A DNA stretch of 64,000 bases from Cohnella sp. OV330 (GCF_900112065.1 NZ_FOKE01000002.1:368253-432252), one strand, 5' to 3'; positions 27,735 to 37,461 are shown, counted from the stretch's first letter. Numbers and translations: made by a program. Notes: generated by a model not told the origin, from the sequence alone.

Positions 27735-30700
27735 TCAGACGCCGGCTAAAGCCAAGTGAACCTTCGCTCCGGCATGGTTCGCCTCCATCTCGAGAACCGT
27801 CCGGAACTCTTCCTTCGCTTCTCTCTTCCGGCCGAGACCGAGTAGGCCGAGGCCTCTCATGTAACGGCAATGCGTCCGGTTGCGCTTGTTTAAATCGTCC
27901 TCGAAGACGAGGAAATCCGGCAGCGACACGGCAAAGTAATCGAACTTCACGTCGTCGTTCAGATGCCGTTCGGCATAGTCGATCAGTTTGTTGAAGCGGC
28001 GTTTCGCTTCCTTGTCGACGCCAAGCTTGTGCCAGGCCAGCCCTTGGTAGAAAATCATATCCGGCGGTTGGTCGTTGTAGTACATCGCGCTCGCCGGCTC
28101 CTCCAGTCCTTGCGAAGCCCGCCGGAAGCTGTCCTCCGCTTGATCCGCACGACCCAGGCCTTCGTAGGCGAGACCCAAGTAGTAGTAAACGTTGTTCTCC
28201 TGAGCGCCCTCGAGCTTGCCTTCGCCAAGATTGTCCGGGTAGACGAGCGCCGCCTGCAGGTGGGCTACAGCTTCCTCGTATCGGCGATCCGCGAGATCCA
28301 GCTTCGCCGACTCGACATGCGCCAACACATGCTGGCCGGTCGCCTTGCCTTCGCCGCCCTCCCACGGATGGAACTGGCGTTCGGCCAGCGCGAGCAGCGC
28401 GTCCGCATGGCGGCCCATTGCGTTCAGCAGGGTTACGTACTCGAGGTACAGGTCGTCGCGCTTGTCGACGAGCGGCTTGCGGGCGGCCAATACCTCTAAG
28501 CGCCGTTCGGGCGCGTAGCCGAGCTTCTTGTATAATTGGTCGAGCTCGTAGAGCACCCGGGCGTCGTCCTCGCGAAGGGCATACGCCCGTTCGAGCGAAG
28601 CAAGCGCGCGGTCCGCATCGCCAAGCTTGTTGAAATACGCGAGCGCGAGATTGCGATGTACCGTCGCGAAGTTGCCATTTGCGTCCTGCGAAGCCTCCCA
28701 GGCCTTAATAGCGTCCTGGTGACGTCGTTTGTCGTACAGCCAGTTGCCCAAGTAGTAATTCGCCTTATCGTCCGCGCCGTTCGCGCGTACCGCGCTCTCA
28801 AGAACGAGCAAGTCGAACAGGCTGTTCGGGAAGCAATATTCGGGATTCGACGCGCGTCCCGCTTCACGGAACGCGTCAGCCTGCGCCGAGTCGCCAGATG
28901 CTTCATACAGATAGCCGAGCGTATAGTGGACCATCGGATAGGCATCTGCCGAAGCCTCCGGCGCGATGCGGCGCAGCACGTCGATCGCTTCTTCGTTAAG
29001 CCCAGCCGAAGCATAGTCGGCGGCCAAGTTTAGATAATTATGAGCGTCGCCTCGCATGAGGCGCAGCAGTTCTTCGCGCGCTTCAGCGGATCTAGCTGCA
29101 TCGCCAGCCTCTGCGAGCGCAAGGATGCGCTCATTGGCGGCGCCGAAGTCCGCCACGTCGATTGCTAGTGTCTCCTCCGCATAGTCCAAGGCTTCCGCGA
29201 TGCGTCTCAGCCTGCGCAGCAGCGCGGCCTTCAAATGACGCGCCTTGTAATTGCGGGCGTTGCGGACAATCGAGCGTTCGACCAGCTCCAGCGCCTCGTC
29301 GAATATCCCCTTCGACGCCGCGATCTGAGCGAGCGTGAAGTAACCGGCGTCCTGCCAGGCGGCCGACCACGTCGACTTGTACAACGCCGCGAACGCTTCC
29401 TTGTCCTTGCCCTGCAGCTTCAGCGCGAAGCCCAGCTGATACAGCGCCTCGCTGTCGTACGGGTTCGGATTGCGCCAGGTCAGCGACTTGACCGCCGAAC
29501 GGAAATGCCCCTCCGCTTCAGCGAATAGCCCGCGCCTCAGCAGAAGCGTGCCGTAGGCAACATTGATGCGAATGTCGGACGGATCGCGCTTCAAGCCTTC
29601 AAGGTAATAGGACTCAGGCTCGAACGTGGCATGGCGGTACTGCTCCAGATGCAGTCCTGCCAGGTACAGCTGCTCGTTCGTCCTTAACGCCTGCGGCTCC
29701 GGCAACGGCTTGGCGGCCTCCGGCACATCCTCGAAGGACGGCTCGGCAGGCCGGTACGCGATGAGTAGGCGCCCCTCGGCGCTCTTGATCGTTACGGTCA
29801 AGTCATGCGGCCGGTCTCCCTCGTCCAGCGTAACGACGGATTTGAACGTGGATACCGGCGAGAGGACGACGCTCTCCTTCAAGTAGGCGCGTTGCCTGCC
29901 TTTCAGCTCGATGACCGCGCCAACGAACACGGAAGTCGCGTACGCCAGCACCGTCGCTTGACGCGCGACCTCATCGACCTCGAGATTAACGGCCGCGTCG
30001 ATGGATGCATTCTTAACGACGCCGATGTCCTTGTAAGGCATGAAGTACTGGGTAAACGACTTCTCCTCGTAAGGCGCAAGCCACGTAAAATCCGGCTGGT
30101 TGTCCGTATAAACGCCGGTCATCAGCTCAATGTACGGTCCATCTTCGTCCGTGAGGTTGCGGTCCCACGCCTGCCCGAATTGTCCATTTCCCCATGTCCA
30201 CTGCTTTTTCCCCGGCGATACGTGATGATTGGCGACATGGAGCAGACCGGCTTGGACGCCATGGTCATAACCGCCGACGAAGTTGTAGTCCGACTTGTAG
30301 GCCATATAGGATGTCGGAACGGGGATGTTCTTATAACGGGAAATGTCCACGCCTGCGGAGTAATCCATTTTGTAGTAAGTGCCCGTGGCGATCGGGAACC
30401 GGGAAACATCGCGTTTGCCATGGTCGAATACAGCGGTCACGTCCGGCGGAAACACCGACTGCGTGTGGTCGTTGACGGCCACCGCCGGGTTCGCCCACCA
30501 CAGGAACGTTTGCGGTTCGGGCGTGCGGTTGTACAACTGGGCGGAAATTTCTAAATACGCTTTGCCCGGACGCAGCGTAAAGCCAGCCGTTACCTTCGTA
30601 CCGTACATACGGTCGATCTCGCTCACCCACATGGTCGCGGAGCCATCCTCGCGCGCTTCGAGCTTGTATTCGACCGGCCCGTACGTGTTCGGACGGTGGT

Positions 30701-31091
30701 GCTGCGGCCAGTTGAACTCAATGCCGCCGGAGATCCAAGGACCGGCCAGTCCGACGAGCGCCGGCTTGATCACGCGATTGTAGTAGACGAAGTCGTAGTC
30801 GTTGGTCTTATCCAGCGCGCGGTAAACGCGGCCGCCAAGCTCGGGCATGATTTCGATCCGTACGAATTCGTTTTCTAATATGACGAGCCGGTAATTTTGC
30901 GGCTTCTTATCGTCCTCGATCTTATCGACGACCGGATGCGGATAGACGCGTCCGGAACTGCCCTGATACACGCGCTTCTCCAGAAACATCGGGTTGCGGT
31001 CAGGTACGCCGATGCCGTAAGTCGGAATAGAAACATCCTCTTCCCAAATCCGCACGGTCTGCGCCTGAGCTGCCGCTGCTTGTTGTGCCAA
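27735..31091 (-). CDS. DUF5107 domain protein with C-terminal tetratricopeptide repeats
   Basis: 1118 residues using the TTG at 31091 (LAQQAAAAQ), 7 nt after GGAGGAGGG; an in-frame TTG at 31109 overlaps that site. The N-terminal part (about 10-330) is DUF5107: PELGGRVYRALDKTNDYDFV, WISGGIEFNWPQHHRP and VGGYDHGVQAGLLHVANHHVSPGKK-like blocks, resembling a galactose-mutarotase/beta-galactosidase small-chain sandwich. From about residue 480 to the end are many TPR units (YLNLAADYASAGLNEEAIDVL, HYTLGYLYEASGDSAQADAF). No signal peptide. Large DUF5107-TPR proteins are frequent in Paenibacillus sugar loci; biochemical role unknown. It is divergent from an AraC regulator that probably controls it. Confidence 0.85.
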   Translation of the reverse strand: MAQQAAAAQAQTVRIWEEDVSIPTYGIGVPDRNPMFLEKRVYQGSSGRVYPHPVVDKIEDDKKPQNYRLVILENEFVRIEIMPELGGRVYRALDKTNDYDFVYYNRVIKPALVGLAGPWISGGIEFNWPQHHRPNTYGPVEYKLEAREDGSATMWVSEIDRMYGTKVTAGFTLRPGKAYLEISAQLYNRTPEPQTFLWWANPAVAVNDHTQSVFPPDVTAVFDHGKRDVSRFPIATGTYYKMDYSAGVDISRYKNIPVPTSYMAYKSDYNFVGGYDHGVQAGLLHVANHHVSPGKKQWTWGNGQFGQAWDRNLTDEDGPYIELMTGVYTDNQPDFTWLAPYEEKSFTQYFMPYKDIGVVKNASIDAAVNLEVDEVARQATVLAYATSVFVGAVIELKGRQRAYLKESVVLSPVSTFKSVVTLDEGDRPHDLTVTIKSAEGRLLIAYRPAEPSFEDVPEAAKPLPEPQALRTNEQLYLAGLHLEQYRHATFEPESYYLEGLKRDPSDIRINVAYGTLLLRRGLFAEAEGHFRSAVKSLTWRNPNPYDSEALYQLGFALKLQGKDKEAFAALYKSTWSAAWQDAGYFTLAQIAASKGIFDEALELVERSIVRNARNYKARHLKAALLRRLRRIAEALDYAEETLAIDVADFGAANERILALAEAGDAARSAEAREELLRLMRGDAHNYLNLAADYASAGLNEEAIDVLRRIAPEASADAYPMVHYTLGYLYEASGDSAQADAFREAGRASNPEYCFPNSLFDLLVLESAVRANGADDKANYYLGNWLYDKRRHQDAIKAWEASQDANGNFATVHRNLALAYFNKLGDADRALASLERAYALREDDARVLYELDQLYKKLGYAPERRLEVLAARKPLVDKRDDLYLEYVTLLNAMGRHADALLALAERQFHPWEGGEGKATGQHVLAHVESAKLDLADRRYEEAVAHLQAALVYPDNLGEGKLEGAQENNVYYYLGLAYEGLGRADQAEDSFRRASQGLEEPASAMYYNDQPPDMIFYQGLAWHKLGVDKEAKRRFNKLIDYAERHLNDDVKFDYFAVSLPDFLVFEDDLNKRNRTHCRYMRGLGLLGLGRKREAKEEFRTVLEMEANHAGAKVHLALAGV

Positions 31092-31145
31092 GATGAATCC
31101 CTCCTCCAAATAGATACCTTCACTTTACGATAGTTAACCCTACTC

Positions 31146-31197
31146 GCCAATTGACTGAATTCGGTTTATGATGGAGGATATTCTGATTGCCAATTGA
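31146..31197. promoter_or_regulatory. Duplicated GCCAATTGA in a divergent promoter region
   Basis: GCCAATTGA occurs at 31146-31154 and again at 31189-31197, 43 bp apart, between the DUF5107/TPR gene and its AraC neighbour. A two-half-site operator for the AraC protein is possible, but chance is not excluded. Confidence 0.25.
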
Positions 31198-31220
31198 TAA
31201 CGCGACAGGAGAGGCACATC

Positions 31221-32108
31221 GTGGACGACATTCAAAAACCGGAAGGCTTCCCGCAAGAAAAACTGTTCGTGCTGCCCGACTACTTTGCCGTCGAGTTGGC
31301 CGAATTCGAGCTGACCAAAAATTTTTACGCGAGCGATATCGGCTACTTCCCCCGCGCGCGCCATCACTACCGCGATCGTCCCGAAGGCTGCGACTCGCAT
31401 ATCGTTATCTATTGCACGGACGGCGCCGGGTGGGTGGAGCAGGAAGGGAAAACCCAGCCGATCGCGGAGCGGCATCTGGCAGTCATTCCGGCAGGCGTCC
31501 CGCATCGTTATGGCGCATCGGCCGAATCGCCATGGAGCATTTACTGGTTTCATCTAAAAGGCGATCATGTCGCTGCCCATCTCCGTCTCTACGGATTACA
31601 TGGGCGTCCCGTCCAGGTACCGATCGGCTTGCAAACCCACTTCCTGGAGAGCTTCGAACGATGCTACAGCTTGCTCATGGACAAGCCCTATTCGCTTCCG
31701 GCGCAGGTTCAAGTATCGCAGACGCTTGCCCAGCTGCTAGGCGCGATCGGTCTTGGCACAGGCGGCACGTCCCGCCATCGCAAGCGCGAAGAAGATATCG
31801 AGCATGCGATCCGTTATATGAACGATCATCTGCAGTCTTCTATTGCGCTGCCTGAGCTCGCCTTTCATACGGGCCTGTCTAAGCAGCACTTAATCTACCT
31901 GTTTAAGCAGGAGACGAGTTTTTCGCCGATCGATTATTTCCTTCGCCTGAAGATGCAAAGAGCCGGTCAGCTTCTGAGCCTGACCGGCATGGCGATAAAA
32001 GAGGTCGCCGCGGAAGTCGGCTTCGGCGATCCCTACTATTTTTCCCGCATGTTCAAAAAGCTGATGGGCGTCTCCCCCTCCGACTACCGCAGCGTGCCCA
32101 AAGGTTGA
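31221..32108 (+). CDS. AraC-family transcriptional regulator
   Basis: About 295 residues from GTG 31221, which follows CAGGAGAGG; an upstream in-frame TTG at 31194 lacks a ribosome site. N-terminal cupin sensor (about 25-120; CTDGAGWVEQEGKTQPIAERHLAVIPAGVPHRYG). C-terminal double HTH (about 195-290; IALPELAFHTGLSKQHLIYLFKQETSFSPIDYF, IKEVAAEVGFGDPYYFSRMFKKLMGVSPSDYR). Divergent from the DUF5107/TPR gene and probably its regulator. Confidence 0.92.
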   Translation: MDDIQKPEGFPQEKLFVLPDYFAVELAEFELTKNFYASDIGYFPRARHHYRDRPEGCDSHIVIYCTDGAGWVEQEGKTQPIAERHLAVIPAGVPHRYGASAESPWSIYWFHLKGDHVAAHLRLYGLHGRPVQVPIGLQTHFLESFERCYSLLMDKPYSLPAQVQVSQTLAQLLGAIGLGTGGTSRHRKREEDIEHAIRYMNDHLQSSIALPELAFHTGLSKQHLIYLFKQETSFSPIDYFLRLKMQRAGQLLSLTGMAIKEVAAEVGFGDPYYFSRMFKKLMGVSPSDYRSVPKG

Positions 32109-32134
32109 TTATTCGCAAAAGGAGTTTTTTTCTG

Positions 32135-32755
32135 ATGAATATTTTAATTTTAGGCGCGACTGGACGGGTAGGCAGTAAAATCGTTCGTTATGCGCTTCAG
32201 GACAAACATCGTGTTACTGCGTTCGTCCGTACGCCGGAAAAGATTCAAATGAGTGATGAAAATCTATCTATCCTTCAAGGGAATGTTTTAGAAAAACAAG
32301 ATATCGTACGTGCCATGCAAGGGATTGATATCGTAATAAGCGCACTAAATACGGACGGGACAACTACGCTAACGGATAGTATGCCGCTTATTATCGAAGC
32401 CATGGAACGCCAAGGCATACAACGATTTATTACGATAGGGACAGCAGGTATCCTGCAAAGTAGAACGACCCCGGATTTACTTCGTTATCAATCAAGCGAA
32501 TCCAAGCGCAGATCAGTCCGTGCAGCGATAGAACATCATAAGGTTTACGATTTGCTTAAACAATCAAACTTAAAATGGACCATCGTCTGTCCCACGTATT
32601 TGCCTGATGGAGAAAAAAAGGATGCCTATCGTGCGGAAAGCCATTTTCTGCCTGAGGGCGGCGTTGAAATATCCGTGTCGGATACGGCAGAATTTACTTT
32701 CAGCCTGATAAAAACGAACGATTACATCAATACGCGTGTTGGTATTGCCTACTGA
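32135..32755 (+). CDS. NAD(P)-binding SDR-like protein (NmrA/flavin-reductase-like)
   Basis: 206 residues, start ATG after AAAAGGAGTTTTTTTCTG. An atypical short Rossmann protein: MNILILGATGRVGSKIV (Gly-rich loop 7-13), FVRTPEKI, LEKQDIVRAMQGIDIVISAL, IQRFITIGTAG and WTIVCPTYLPDGEKKDAYR. Similar proteins (YwnB, BVR-B-like) reduce flavins or quinones or act as redox sensors. Its base composition is visibly lower in GC than the flanking genes, and it sits next to an IS remnant, so transfer is possible. The exact substrate cannot be called. Confidence 0.82.
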   Translation: MNILILGATGRVGSKIVRYALQDKHRVTAFVRTPEKIQMSDENLSILQGNVLEKQDIVRAMQGIDIVISALNTDGTTTLTDSMPLIIEAMERQGIQRFITIGTAGILQSRTTPDLLRYQSSESKRRSVRAAIEHHKVYDLLKQSNLKWTIVCPTYLPDGEKKDAYRAESHFLPEGGVEISVSDTAEFTFSLIKTNDYINTRVGIAY

Positions 32756-32868
32756 TGCAGAACGACTTAACACGACTATCGCTCCCTGTCCGAGAAATCG
32801 AAAGGCCCTCCCTCAGGAGGACCCATTCGATTATTCGTTACAGAAGGAACCGTCTTCGAAGCCTGTGA

Positions 32869-33057
32869 TTAAGCCATAACTGGAAACGGTCAGAACGTTG
32901 CATGATCGAGCCGGAGAGCGTGTTCGGACAGATTAAAAACAACCGAGGATTCGGGCGCTTTATGCTTCAAGGCTTGAATAAGGTAAGCCTAGAGGTCGGA
33001 TGGCTTTGCCTTACTCATAATCTGCTCAAGAAGGTAGCCATAGACCAAAAACGCTAA
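32869..33057 (+). pseudogene. IS1182-family transposase, C-terminal remnant
   Basis: Translation of this stretch gives SERCMIEPESVFGQIKNNRG, then FGRFMLQGLNKVSLEVGWLC, then LTHNLLKKVAIDQKR and a stop. This is the end of an IS1182-type DDE transposase, with its Glu in EPESVFGQIKNN. An in-frame stop at 32866-32868 and no recognisable upstream part show it is a leftover, about 60 codons of a gene normally near 450-500. The rest of the gap 32756-33276 holds no gene I can support. Confidence 0.8.
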
Positions 33058-33058
33058 T

Positions 33059-33096
33059 GGGACGAAGCAGAAAATGCCTCTGCTTCGTCCCGTTTT
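33059..33096 (+). terminator. Terminator after the transposase remnant
   Basis: GGGACGAAGCAG / CTGCTTCGTCCC perfect 12-bp stem with a 9-nt loop followed by GTTTT, directly after the remnant's stop codon. Confidence 0.75.
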
Positions 33097-33276
33097 GCTA
33101 TTTAGGCTTCGTTTCAGCTTGCTATTTTTACTTTAGAAGGGCTTTAGAGACATCACCATTCAATATCCTTGATTCTCCTCTTCACTTAAACCTACGATTC
33201 ATTTTCTATAGTCGCAAATTCCTTTGTGCTGTCGATAGTTTGTTCCCCGATAATTAGCGGCCTCTAATGAAATGGC

Positions 33277-33690
33277 TTAATTCAGCCAGAAGCTATAGCT
33301 TGCGCTGGATAACGTTCCGGTGTCGGACACGATAAAGTAAGCTTTACTACCCGGTCCGACCGTTATTTGAATAGAATCCAGGCCACCGATCCCGTTATCC
33401 CACGGATTAAAATAGGTGACAGAGCCGCCCGGATTGTGAACTTCTACCCAATAGTTATAATTAACGTCAGCAGGGGATAGAAGATTTGCCGTGGTCGTTA
33501 CCGATTGAGAAGTGTTATTTTTGAATACGAAAATATCGGCCTCGCCGCCTTGCAGAAACGTTCCGTAGCCTGAACCGAGACTGACATTTACCGCCGTACT
33601 AACCGTATCGCCATATCCATATTGGGCATAGGCAGAAGGCACTCCAACCAACATCGCACAGATGGACAGCAACACGACGAACTTCTTCAT
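33277..33690 (-). CDS. Small secreted protein with pre-peptidase C-terminal (PPC)-like beta-sandwich
   Basis: 137 residues, start ATG (MKKFVVLLSICAMLVGVPSAYA) after AGAGGTG. Cleavable signal peptide to about residue 22. The mature about 115 residues read GYGDTVSTAVNVSLGSGYGT, GGEADIFVFKNNTSQSV, then LDSIQITVGPGSKAYFIVSD and a beta-strand-rich end SSASYSFWLN, close to PPC-type accessory domains. It is a stand-alone module without an enzyme. Lower GC than neighbours. Function unknown. Confidence 0.75.
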   Translation of the reverse strand: MKKFVVLLSICAMLVGVPSAYAQYGYGDTVSTAVNVSLGSGYGTFLQGGEADIFVFKNNTSQSVTTTANLLSPADVNYNYWVEVHNPGGSVTYFNPWDNGIGGLDSIQITVGPGSKAYFIVSDTGTLSSASYSFWLN

Positions 33691-33853
33691 AAATACACAC
33701 CTCTCGTATTTGGATTGAAAACTGGCCAGTTCTCTACTGTAGATGACAATCAAAAACAGGTAATCGTTGCATAAAAATAAATAATTTGTAAATATATTTC
33801 AGAATGTCTCTAACGATAGATTCAAGAGTTATTGATAAATAAAAAAATGACTT

Positions 33854-34750
33854 CTATTTATGTTTTTGTTTTCTCCAGGCGCTAGGCGTTAAACCTGTGT
33901 ACTTCTTATAAGTTTTGATAAAATAGCTCACATTATCGAAACCGCTTTGAAGGGCAACATCCAAAACGGATAAATCGGTATACTTCAACAAATTGGCGGC
34001 TATCCTCGTCCGATGGCGGTTAACGTAAGTCACCGGGGTCTCCCCCGATATCTGTTTGAAAAATTTATAGAAATGATCCACGCTAATTCCCGCCGCCCTC
34101 GCAAGATCCTCTACTGTAATTTTGCCGATATAATGTTCCTGAATATACGAAATAGACTTTTGGAACCGTTCTAGCCTTTCGCTGGGCATTACGGACTGTT
34201 CGTTCCGGGTTAAAAATGCTTTGTTCGCAATGATTTCAGCCAAAATAGAGAATAAACTGGACTTGATCCTCCATTCGTATCCAAAGTTCTGTTGCTGGTA
34301 CGTCACGACGATGCGCTCCATTTCGGCTATTACCTTCGCTTGCCATCCGGGTTTGTTCGGAATATACGAAGGAAATTGATATTGTCCGCAAAGAAAGGGT
34401 TCAAGATACTTGCTTTGGCAGACATCGGGTTCCTGACTACCTAGCATGTCCAGCTTGAAAATAATGCCAAACATGCGGCAATGCGCTTCCTTCTCGCAGT
34501 AACCGCTATGAATTTCATTACCGTTGATAATGACGGCCTCACCCGCTTGAACCTGGATGCGTTGGGTACCGATCTCCATCACGATACTTCCCTCTATCAC
34601 ATAATTGAATTCAATTTCATCATGGTAATGACAGTACACAAGTCTGTCCGAATCATTCACTGCATTCCTGGAGTCGTTGAAGGATATCCTCACCGGAAAA
34701 TCAGGCGTTTGCGACGGCCCTTCGAATAGGAGTCCGTTATTATTTTTCAT
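33854..34750 (-). CDS. AraC-family transcriptional regulator
   Basis: 298 residues from ATG 34750, after TTGGAGGGTCGT. Cupin sensor (about 35-110; YCHYHDEIEFNYVIEGSIVMEIGTQRI, GEAVIINGNEIHSGY) and C-terminal HTH pair (about 195-295; ITVEDLARAAGISVDHFYKFFKQISGETPVTYV, VLDVALQSGFDNVSYFIKTYKKYTGLTPSAWR). Divergent from the glycosidase gene at 34864, across about 113 bp, so it probably regulates it. Confidence 0.92.
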   Translation of the reverse strand: MKNNNGLLFEGPSQTPDFPVRISFNDSRNAVNDSDRLVYCHYHDEIEFNYVIEGSIVMEIGTQRIQVQAGEAVIINGNEIHSGYCEKEAHCRMFGIIFKLDMLGSQEPDVCQSKYLEPFLCGQYQFPSYIPNKPGWQAKVIAEMERIVVTYQQQNFGYEWRIKSSLFSILAEIIANKAFLTRNEQSVMPSERLERFQKSISYIQEHYIGKITVEDLARAAGISVDHFYKFFKQISGETPVTYVNRHRTRIAANLLKYTDLSVLDVALQSGFDNVSYFIKTYKKYTGLTPSAWRKQKHK

Positions 34751-34863
34751 ACGACCCTCCAATACCAGAATGGTGTTATAAATCTCCATGATATCGCAAG
34801 AAAAATGCCAGAATTAACATTATCATAACATCCATGATCAATCATTCGGGAGGTCTAAACGAA

Positions 34864-36363
34864 ATGCGTTATTTGGATATGTACATCAATAATAGGTTTG
34901 CAAAGGAAAATGTTTTTTTGAATTCCGCCGTGGAAAATAAGGTTCTACCGACTTTCGAGGATGCCAAAGAAATATTGCCAGAACCCTTTTGGGAGGGCCA
35001 TGATCAGGCCATTTCCTGCTACTGGAAGGCATGGCAGCTGGCTTTTAAAAACTTGAGAAAACCGACGTCTGACAATGGATTCGTAACGAATTATATTGAC
35101 ACCGCTTTTAACGACTGTCTCTTTATGTGGGACTCCAGTTTTATCTTGATCTTCGCGAGATATGGAAAGCATGCCTTTGAATTTCAAAAGACCTTGGACA
35201 ACCTGTACGCCAAGCAGCACGAAGACGGTTTTATCTGCCGGGAGATTAGGGAAATTGACGGCATGGACCAGTTTCACCGCTTTGACGTGAGCAGCACGGG
35301 ACCGAATATCATGCCTCTTACGGAGTGGGAATATTATTTGAATTACAATGACAAGGAGCGTTTAGAAAAGGTGTTCCCCGTATTAGTCGGTTACCATTTG
35401 TGGCTCAAAGAGTTCAGAACATGGACAGACGGAAGCTACTGGTCGACTGGGTGGGGCTGCGGTATGGATAACACGCCCCGATTGGAAATGAAATACCATG
35501 AGTCTTTTTCTCATGGGCATATGGTCTGGGCGGATGCCTGCATCCAGCAGATTCTGAGCGCTAAACTGCTCTTACAGATGAGCGACGTCGTTGGCAGAAG
35601 ACAGGAGATGCAGGCGTTCGAGGAGGAGATCGCTTTATTATCGGATCTCGTGAATCGCAAGCTATGGGATGACGAGAGCGCGTTTTATTACGATCTTTGG
35701 AAAAGCGGGGAGCATAACCATGTGAAGTCCATCGGGGCCTACTGGGCTTTGCTCGCCGATATCGTACCGGAGAAACAAAAGGAAAGGTTCATTTCCCATT
35801 TACGCAACGAAAACGAGTTTAACCGTCCGCATCCGATACCGACTTTATCCGCCGATCACCCCGCGTATCAACCGGACGGCGGCTACTGGAGAGGCGGCGT
35901 ATGGGCGCCGACGAACTACATGGTGTTGAAAGGCCTTCATACAGCCGGCTACGATGACTTGGCGCATGAGATTGCAAGAAAGCATCTGGACCATGTCCTG
36001 ATGGTTTATGAGCGCACAGGAACCGTTTGGGAAAACTATTCGCCGGAGAACATCGCTCCCGGTAACCCTGCCATGCCGGATTTCGTCGGGTGGTCCGGGA
36101 TTACGCCGATCGCCATTCTATTCGAATATGTCTTTGGCCTGAAGCCCAATGTTCCCCATGCTGCCCTTGAATGGGATGTGAGACTCCTTGATGCACACGG
36201 CATATCCGGATATCCATACGGAAACGAAGGTATTTTGGATCTTCGCTGCCAGAAGCGAACGTCCCCAAACGAGAAACCGGTCATCGCTGCGAAATCCAAT
36301 ATCCCGGTGACCCTTGTTGTGAAATGGGAAGGAGGAAAAGAAACTTTGAAGCTGATTGATTGA
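34864..36363 (+). CDS. MGH1-like (GH63/trehalase-clan) glycoside hydrolase, cytoplasmic
   Basis: 499 residues from ATG 34864, 10 nt after GGGAGGT; an upstream in-frame ATG at 34834 lies before that site. An (alpha/alpha)6-barrel protein with DTAFNDCLFMWDSSFILIF (about 80-98), GQ-like REIDGMDQFHRFD, STGWGCGMDNTPR (about 200), SIGAYWALLADIVPE, PDGGYWRGGVWAPTNYMVLKGL (about 340-360) and TVWENYSPE (about 400). These are clan GH-G features, with Asp in MDNTPR and Glu in TVWENYSPE as likely acid/base pair. MGH1-like enzymes hydrolyse small alpha-linked glycosides. No signal peptide. Substrate unknown; paired with the divergent AraC gene. Confidence 0.87.
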   Translation: MRYLDMYINNRFAKENVFLNSAVENKVLPTFEDAKEILPEPFWEGHDQAISCYWKAWQLAFKNLRKPTSDNGFVTNYIDTAFNDCLFMWDSSFILIFARYGKHAFEFQKTLDNLYAKQHEDGFICREIREIDGMDQFHRFDVSSTGPNIMPLTEWEYYLNYNDKERLEKVFPVLVGYHLWLKEFRTWTDGSYWSTGWGCGMDNTPRLEMKYHESFSHGHMVWADACIQQILSAKLLLQMSDVVGRRQEMQAFEEEIALLSDLVNRKLWDDESAFYYDLWKSGEHNHVKSIGAYWALLADIVPEKQKERFISHLRNENEFNRPHPIPTLSADHPAYQPDGGYWRGGVWAPTNYMVLKGLHTAGYDDLAHEIARKHLDHVLMVYERTGTVWENYSPENIAPGNPAMPDFVGWSGITPIAILFEYVFGLKPNVPHAALEWDVRLLDAHGISGYPYGNEGILDLRCQKRTSPNEKPVIAAKSNIPVTLVVKWEGGKETLKLID

Positions 36364-36439
36364 CTCTGCCTCTCGAAAAGCGTAAAATACGATTAAAACC
36401 TGGTACTAATACTTGATATTAAAACAGGAGGAATGTTCG

Positions 36440-37423
36440 ATGCCGCTCCAATCCCGCTCCGCCATTACCGCCATCGGCAGCCACGTACCGCAGCGCAGAT
36501 TGACCAACGAGGAATTGTCCGCCCTGGTCGACACGAACGACGAGTGGATCGTGCGGCGGACGGGCATCCGCGAGCGCCGCATCGCCGCCGACGGCGAATT
36601 CACGAGCCACCTCGCGATCGCCGCCGTGCGGGATCTGCTGGACAGGTACCCGACCGCGACCGACGACATCGACGGCGTCCTCGTCGCCACGACGACGCCT
36701 GACAATCCGTTCCCTTCGGTCGCCTCGCGCGTGCAGGACGCGTTCGGCTTCAAGGCCGCGCTCGCGTTCGACTTGAACGCCGCTTGCGCAGGATTCGTTT
36801 CCGCGCTCCAGACGGCGAACGGCTTGATCCTGACCGGCATGTACCGCAAGATCCTCGTCATCGGCGCCGAGACGCTGAGCAAGATCACGGACTACGCGGA
36901 CCGGTCCACCTGCATCCTGTTCGGCGACGGCGCGGGCGCCGTGCTCGTCGAGCGCGCGGAGGAAGGCCGCTTCCTGGCGTCGCACGCCGCGACGGACGGC
37001 AGCGGCGGCATCCACGTGTACGCCTCGGGCCTGTCGAGCGATTGGAACGGCCAGCCGCTCGCCGGCGACGGACGCATCGTGCAGAACGGACGCGAGGTGT
37101 ACAAGTGGGCGCTGTCCACCGTGCCTGACGGCGTTCGCAGGCTGCTGCAGGACGGCGGCATCGCCGCGGAGGCGCTCGACTGGCTCGTGCCGCACAGCGC
37201 GAACCTTCGCATGATCGAGGCGATCTGCGAACGTCTCGGAATGCCGTACGAGCGCGCGCTGACGAGCGCCGCCGAATTCGGCAATACGTCCGCGGCTTCG
37301 ATCCCGCTGGCGCTCGACCTCGCCGTGAAGGACGGCCGGCTCGCCGCGGGACAGACGGTCGCGCTGTACGGGTTCGGCAGCGGCCTCACCCAGGCCGGAC
37401 TGCTGCTCCGCTGGGCGATCTGA
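36440..37423 (+). CDS. fabH: 3-oxoacyl-ACP synthase III (KAS III)
   Basis: 327 residues, start ATG after CAGGAGGAATGTTCG. The full KAS III triad is visible: Cys116 in NAACAGF, His252 in VPHSANLRM and Asn282 in EFGNTSAAS. The N-terminal NDEWIVRRTGIRERRIA and FGDGAGAVLVE are also typical. KAS III condenses acetyl- or branched acyl-CoA with malonyl-ACP to start fatty acid synthesis. The gene is not in a fab operon here; it stands alone with its own terminator, next to glycosyltransferase genes. It may be a second, specialised FabH copy. Confidence 0.94.
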   Translation: MPLQSRSAITAIGSHVPQRRLTNEELSALVDTNDEWIVRRTGIRERRIAADGEFTSHLAIAAVRDLLDRYPTATDDIDGVLVATTTPDNPFPSVASRVQDAFGFKAALAFDLNAACAGFVSALQTANGLILTGMYRKILVIGAETLSKITDYADRSTCILFGDGAGAVLVERAEEGRFLASHAATDGSGGIHVYASGLSSDWNGQPLAGDGRIVQNGREVYKWALSTVPDGVRRLLQDGGIAAEALDWLVPHSANLRMIEAICERLGMPYERALTSAAEFGNTSAASIPLALDLAVKDGRLAAGQTVALYGFGSGLTQAGLLLRWAI

Positions 37424-37461
37424 TCCATATTGGACGGAAGGATGATCCGTCCGGCATCCAT

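Noticed and set aside
32797..32838. Imperfect hairpin after the SDR gene as a terminator
   Set aside because: Pairing is interrupted and no T run follows.
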